Assembly: GCA_946533615.1 (NCBI GenBank)
Contig: CAMNBY010000230.1
Location: forward strand, 1-5,650
From: an uncultured Clostridia bacterium
GTDB taxonomy: Bacteria > Bacillota > Clostridia > Oscillospirales > Ruminococcaceae
DNA length: 5,650 nucleotides
Reading direction: 5' to 3'
The notes beneath the pieces are model-generated. The model was not told the DNA's origin, ran no database searches, and saw nothing but the letters and a program-made list of their open reading frames with translations. The translations under genes were made by a program, and so were the position numbers. The stretch's first letter is position 1. Each line of letters begins with the position of its first letter. Positions 4,900 through 5,650 of the stretch are shown here, piece by piece.

Positions 4900-5586
4900 T
4901 CAATACGCATACGTTGTAACATCGGATTTTTTCAGGATATACGGGTCGTCCTGAGTGCCTGTTCCGCCTGTAATATACACACCCTCGAACAGCTTTCCGT
5001 TGGATGTTCTGAGTATTTTCACGTCGTTGAAGTAAAGATCGTCAAATGACTTGTCAACGCTGTGCGAGTATACAACAGAGCCTGTGGTGGTGCTTGTCGG
5101 TTCTGTCATGAAACCGTCGCCCTTGAAGTAAACGGGGTGATCGGCGTCGGAGCCGGGAACAGGATAGGTGACAGAGGTCAGCCTCTTGTTGGGCGTGAGG
5201 AATGTGTTCACATATACCGTACACGCTGCCGAAAGCTCGCCTGCTCTGACAGTGATGACCGCTCTGCCCGAGCTCTTCGCAGTTATATTGCCGTTCTGGT
5301 CTACCGTTGCCACATCGGGGTCGGAAGACTCCCAGGTGTATTCAAGCTCGTCGGTCGTGTTCTCGGGAACGGGAGTGACCTCAAGAGTATCTGTGAGGCT
5401 GCCCTCGGACATGATCGTCCAGAACTCCGCGCTTGTTTTGTTCAGTGAAAGCCCTGTAGCGGGAACAGGCGGGTCTTCCACCGTCACGCCGAAGGTAAGA
5501 GTTTCGGTGTGGCGCCCAGCGCAGGTGATGCCTGCGTCACTTAAGGCAACACCGCACAATCCGCGGCTAACGCCTCTGCACATCAT
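4900..5586 (-). CDS. 5'-truncated Ig-like (BIG_2) secreted protein
   Basis: The open frame gives 228 residues, but the first 20 or so (MMCRGVSRGLCGVALSD) look like read-through of unrelated DNA. From about residue 23, AGRHTETLTFGVTV matches the final strand of the beta domain that ends the ubiquitin fusion (AGEHTETLTF). So this gene once had a signal peptide and at least one beta domain that are now gone. Residues 42-127 form a bacterial Ig-like group 2 domain (VPATGLSLNKT, YTWESSDPDVATVDQNGNIT, SGRAVITVRAG). The C-terminal part is unassigned and contains GGTGTQDDPYIL (207-218), a motif common in Clostridia surface proteins. No signal peptide, no plausible ribosome binding site at 5586, and an in-frame stop at 5605-5607 support truncation. 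Its stop is 16 bases before the ubiquitin fusion start. If expressed, it would stay in the cytosol. Confidence 0.6.
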   Translation of the reverse strand: MMCRGVSRGLCGVALSDAGITCAGRHTETLTFGVTVEDPPVPATGLSLNKTSAEFWTIMSEGSLTDTLEVTPVPENTTDELEYTWESSDPDVATVDQNGNITAKSSGRAVITVRAGELSAACTVYVNTFLTPNKRLTSVTYPVPGSDADHPVYFKGDGFMTEPTSTTTGSVVYSHSVDKSFDDLYFNDVKILRTSNGKLFEGVYITGGTGTQDDPYILKKSDVTTYAY

Positions 5587-5650
5587 CTGCTTGCCAGCTT
5601 TCCGTCATGATTACCAACGTCATCAAAGATGACGTCAATTCTCCTTGACG
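5541..5650. repeat. Palindrome-rich segment, possible end of a mobile or interspersed repeat
   Basis: From about 5541 (TTAAGGCAACACCGCACAAT) the sequence no longer matches the truncated surface gene. It contains a perfect hairpin ACGTCATC-AAA-GATGACGT (5617-5635). An overlapping second inverted repeat, CGTCAA (5633-5638) with TTGACG (5645-5650), runs into the window edge. No transposase coding is visible. Its place at the break point of a truncated gene suggests the end of an insertion element or a dispersed non-coding repeat; the family is not recognised and the left boundary is approximate. Confidence 0.4.

Noticed and set aside
4119..4922. Longer form of the ubiquitin fusion starting at 4922
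   Set aside because: The ATGs at 4922 and 4910 lie upstream of the AAGGAGGA site at 4891-4898 and inside the preceding gene; the extra charged residues would also disrupt the signal peptide.

Overview
The window looks like chromosomal DNA of a gut or rumen Clostridia bacterium, most likely Ruminococcus or a close Oscillospiraceae relative. This rests on the Gram-positive secretion and anchoring signals (Sec signal peptides, an NPVTG sorting motif), strong AAGGAGG-type ribosome binding sites, and protein families common in that group (Amidase_6-type protein, SAP/DUF6434-like protein, YTVTIPA-type secreted beta domains). The genus is an inference, not a proof.

Left part (1-2458), ordinary accessory chromosome. 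A minus-strand flavin-binding split-barrel protein (60-515) is followed by the first codons of another gene (1-50). A SAP-domain protein (653-1234) and a family 2 glycosyltransferase (1238-1975) form a two-gene plus-strand operon. The two transcription units are driven by divergent sigma-A-type promoters whose -35 boxes lie back to back (553-620). A minus-strand papain-like putative amidase (1976-2458) converges on the glycosyltransferase, with the two stop codons directly abutting.

Middle (2459-2924), a scar region. It holds the degraded C-terminal end of a tyrosine recombinase on the plus strand (about 2655-2834). Facing it is a minus-strand reading frame (2503-2733) that looks coding in its downstream part but seems to have lost its beginning. 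A strong terminator at 2885-2918 closes the right-hand cluster.

Right part (2925-5586), the highlight. It is a tightly spaced minus-strand cluster of four secreted or surface proteins, in transcription order: a 5'-truncated Ig-like protein (4900-5586), a secreted ubiquitin fusion (4119-4883), a small secreted beta-domain protein (3561-4100) and a cell-wall-anchored protein with an NPVTG sorting signal (2925-3548). The second gene encodes a Sec signal peptide ending in Ala-Asn-Ala, followed directly by a near-perfect ubiquitin. By my hand alignment 61 of the first 72 residues equal human ubiquitin; all seven lysines and the Leu8/Ile44/His68/Val70 surface are kept. The predicted mature N-terminus is exactly ubiquitin Met1. 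The conjugating Leu-Arg-Gly-Gly tail is absent; the chain runs on into a bacterial secreted beta domain shared with its neighbours.

The likely picture is a horizontally acquired ubiquitin recruited into a bacterial surface or secreted assembly, able to be recognised by ubiquitin-binding proteins but not conjugated in the normal way. The upstream end of the cluster (about 5541-5650) is unrelated palindrome-rich DNA that cuts off the first gene, so the cluster's original promoter and first part are not visible here.
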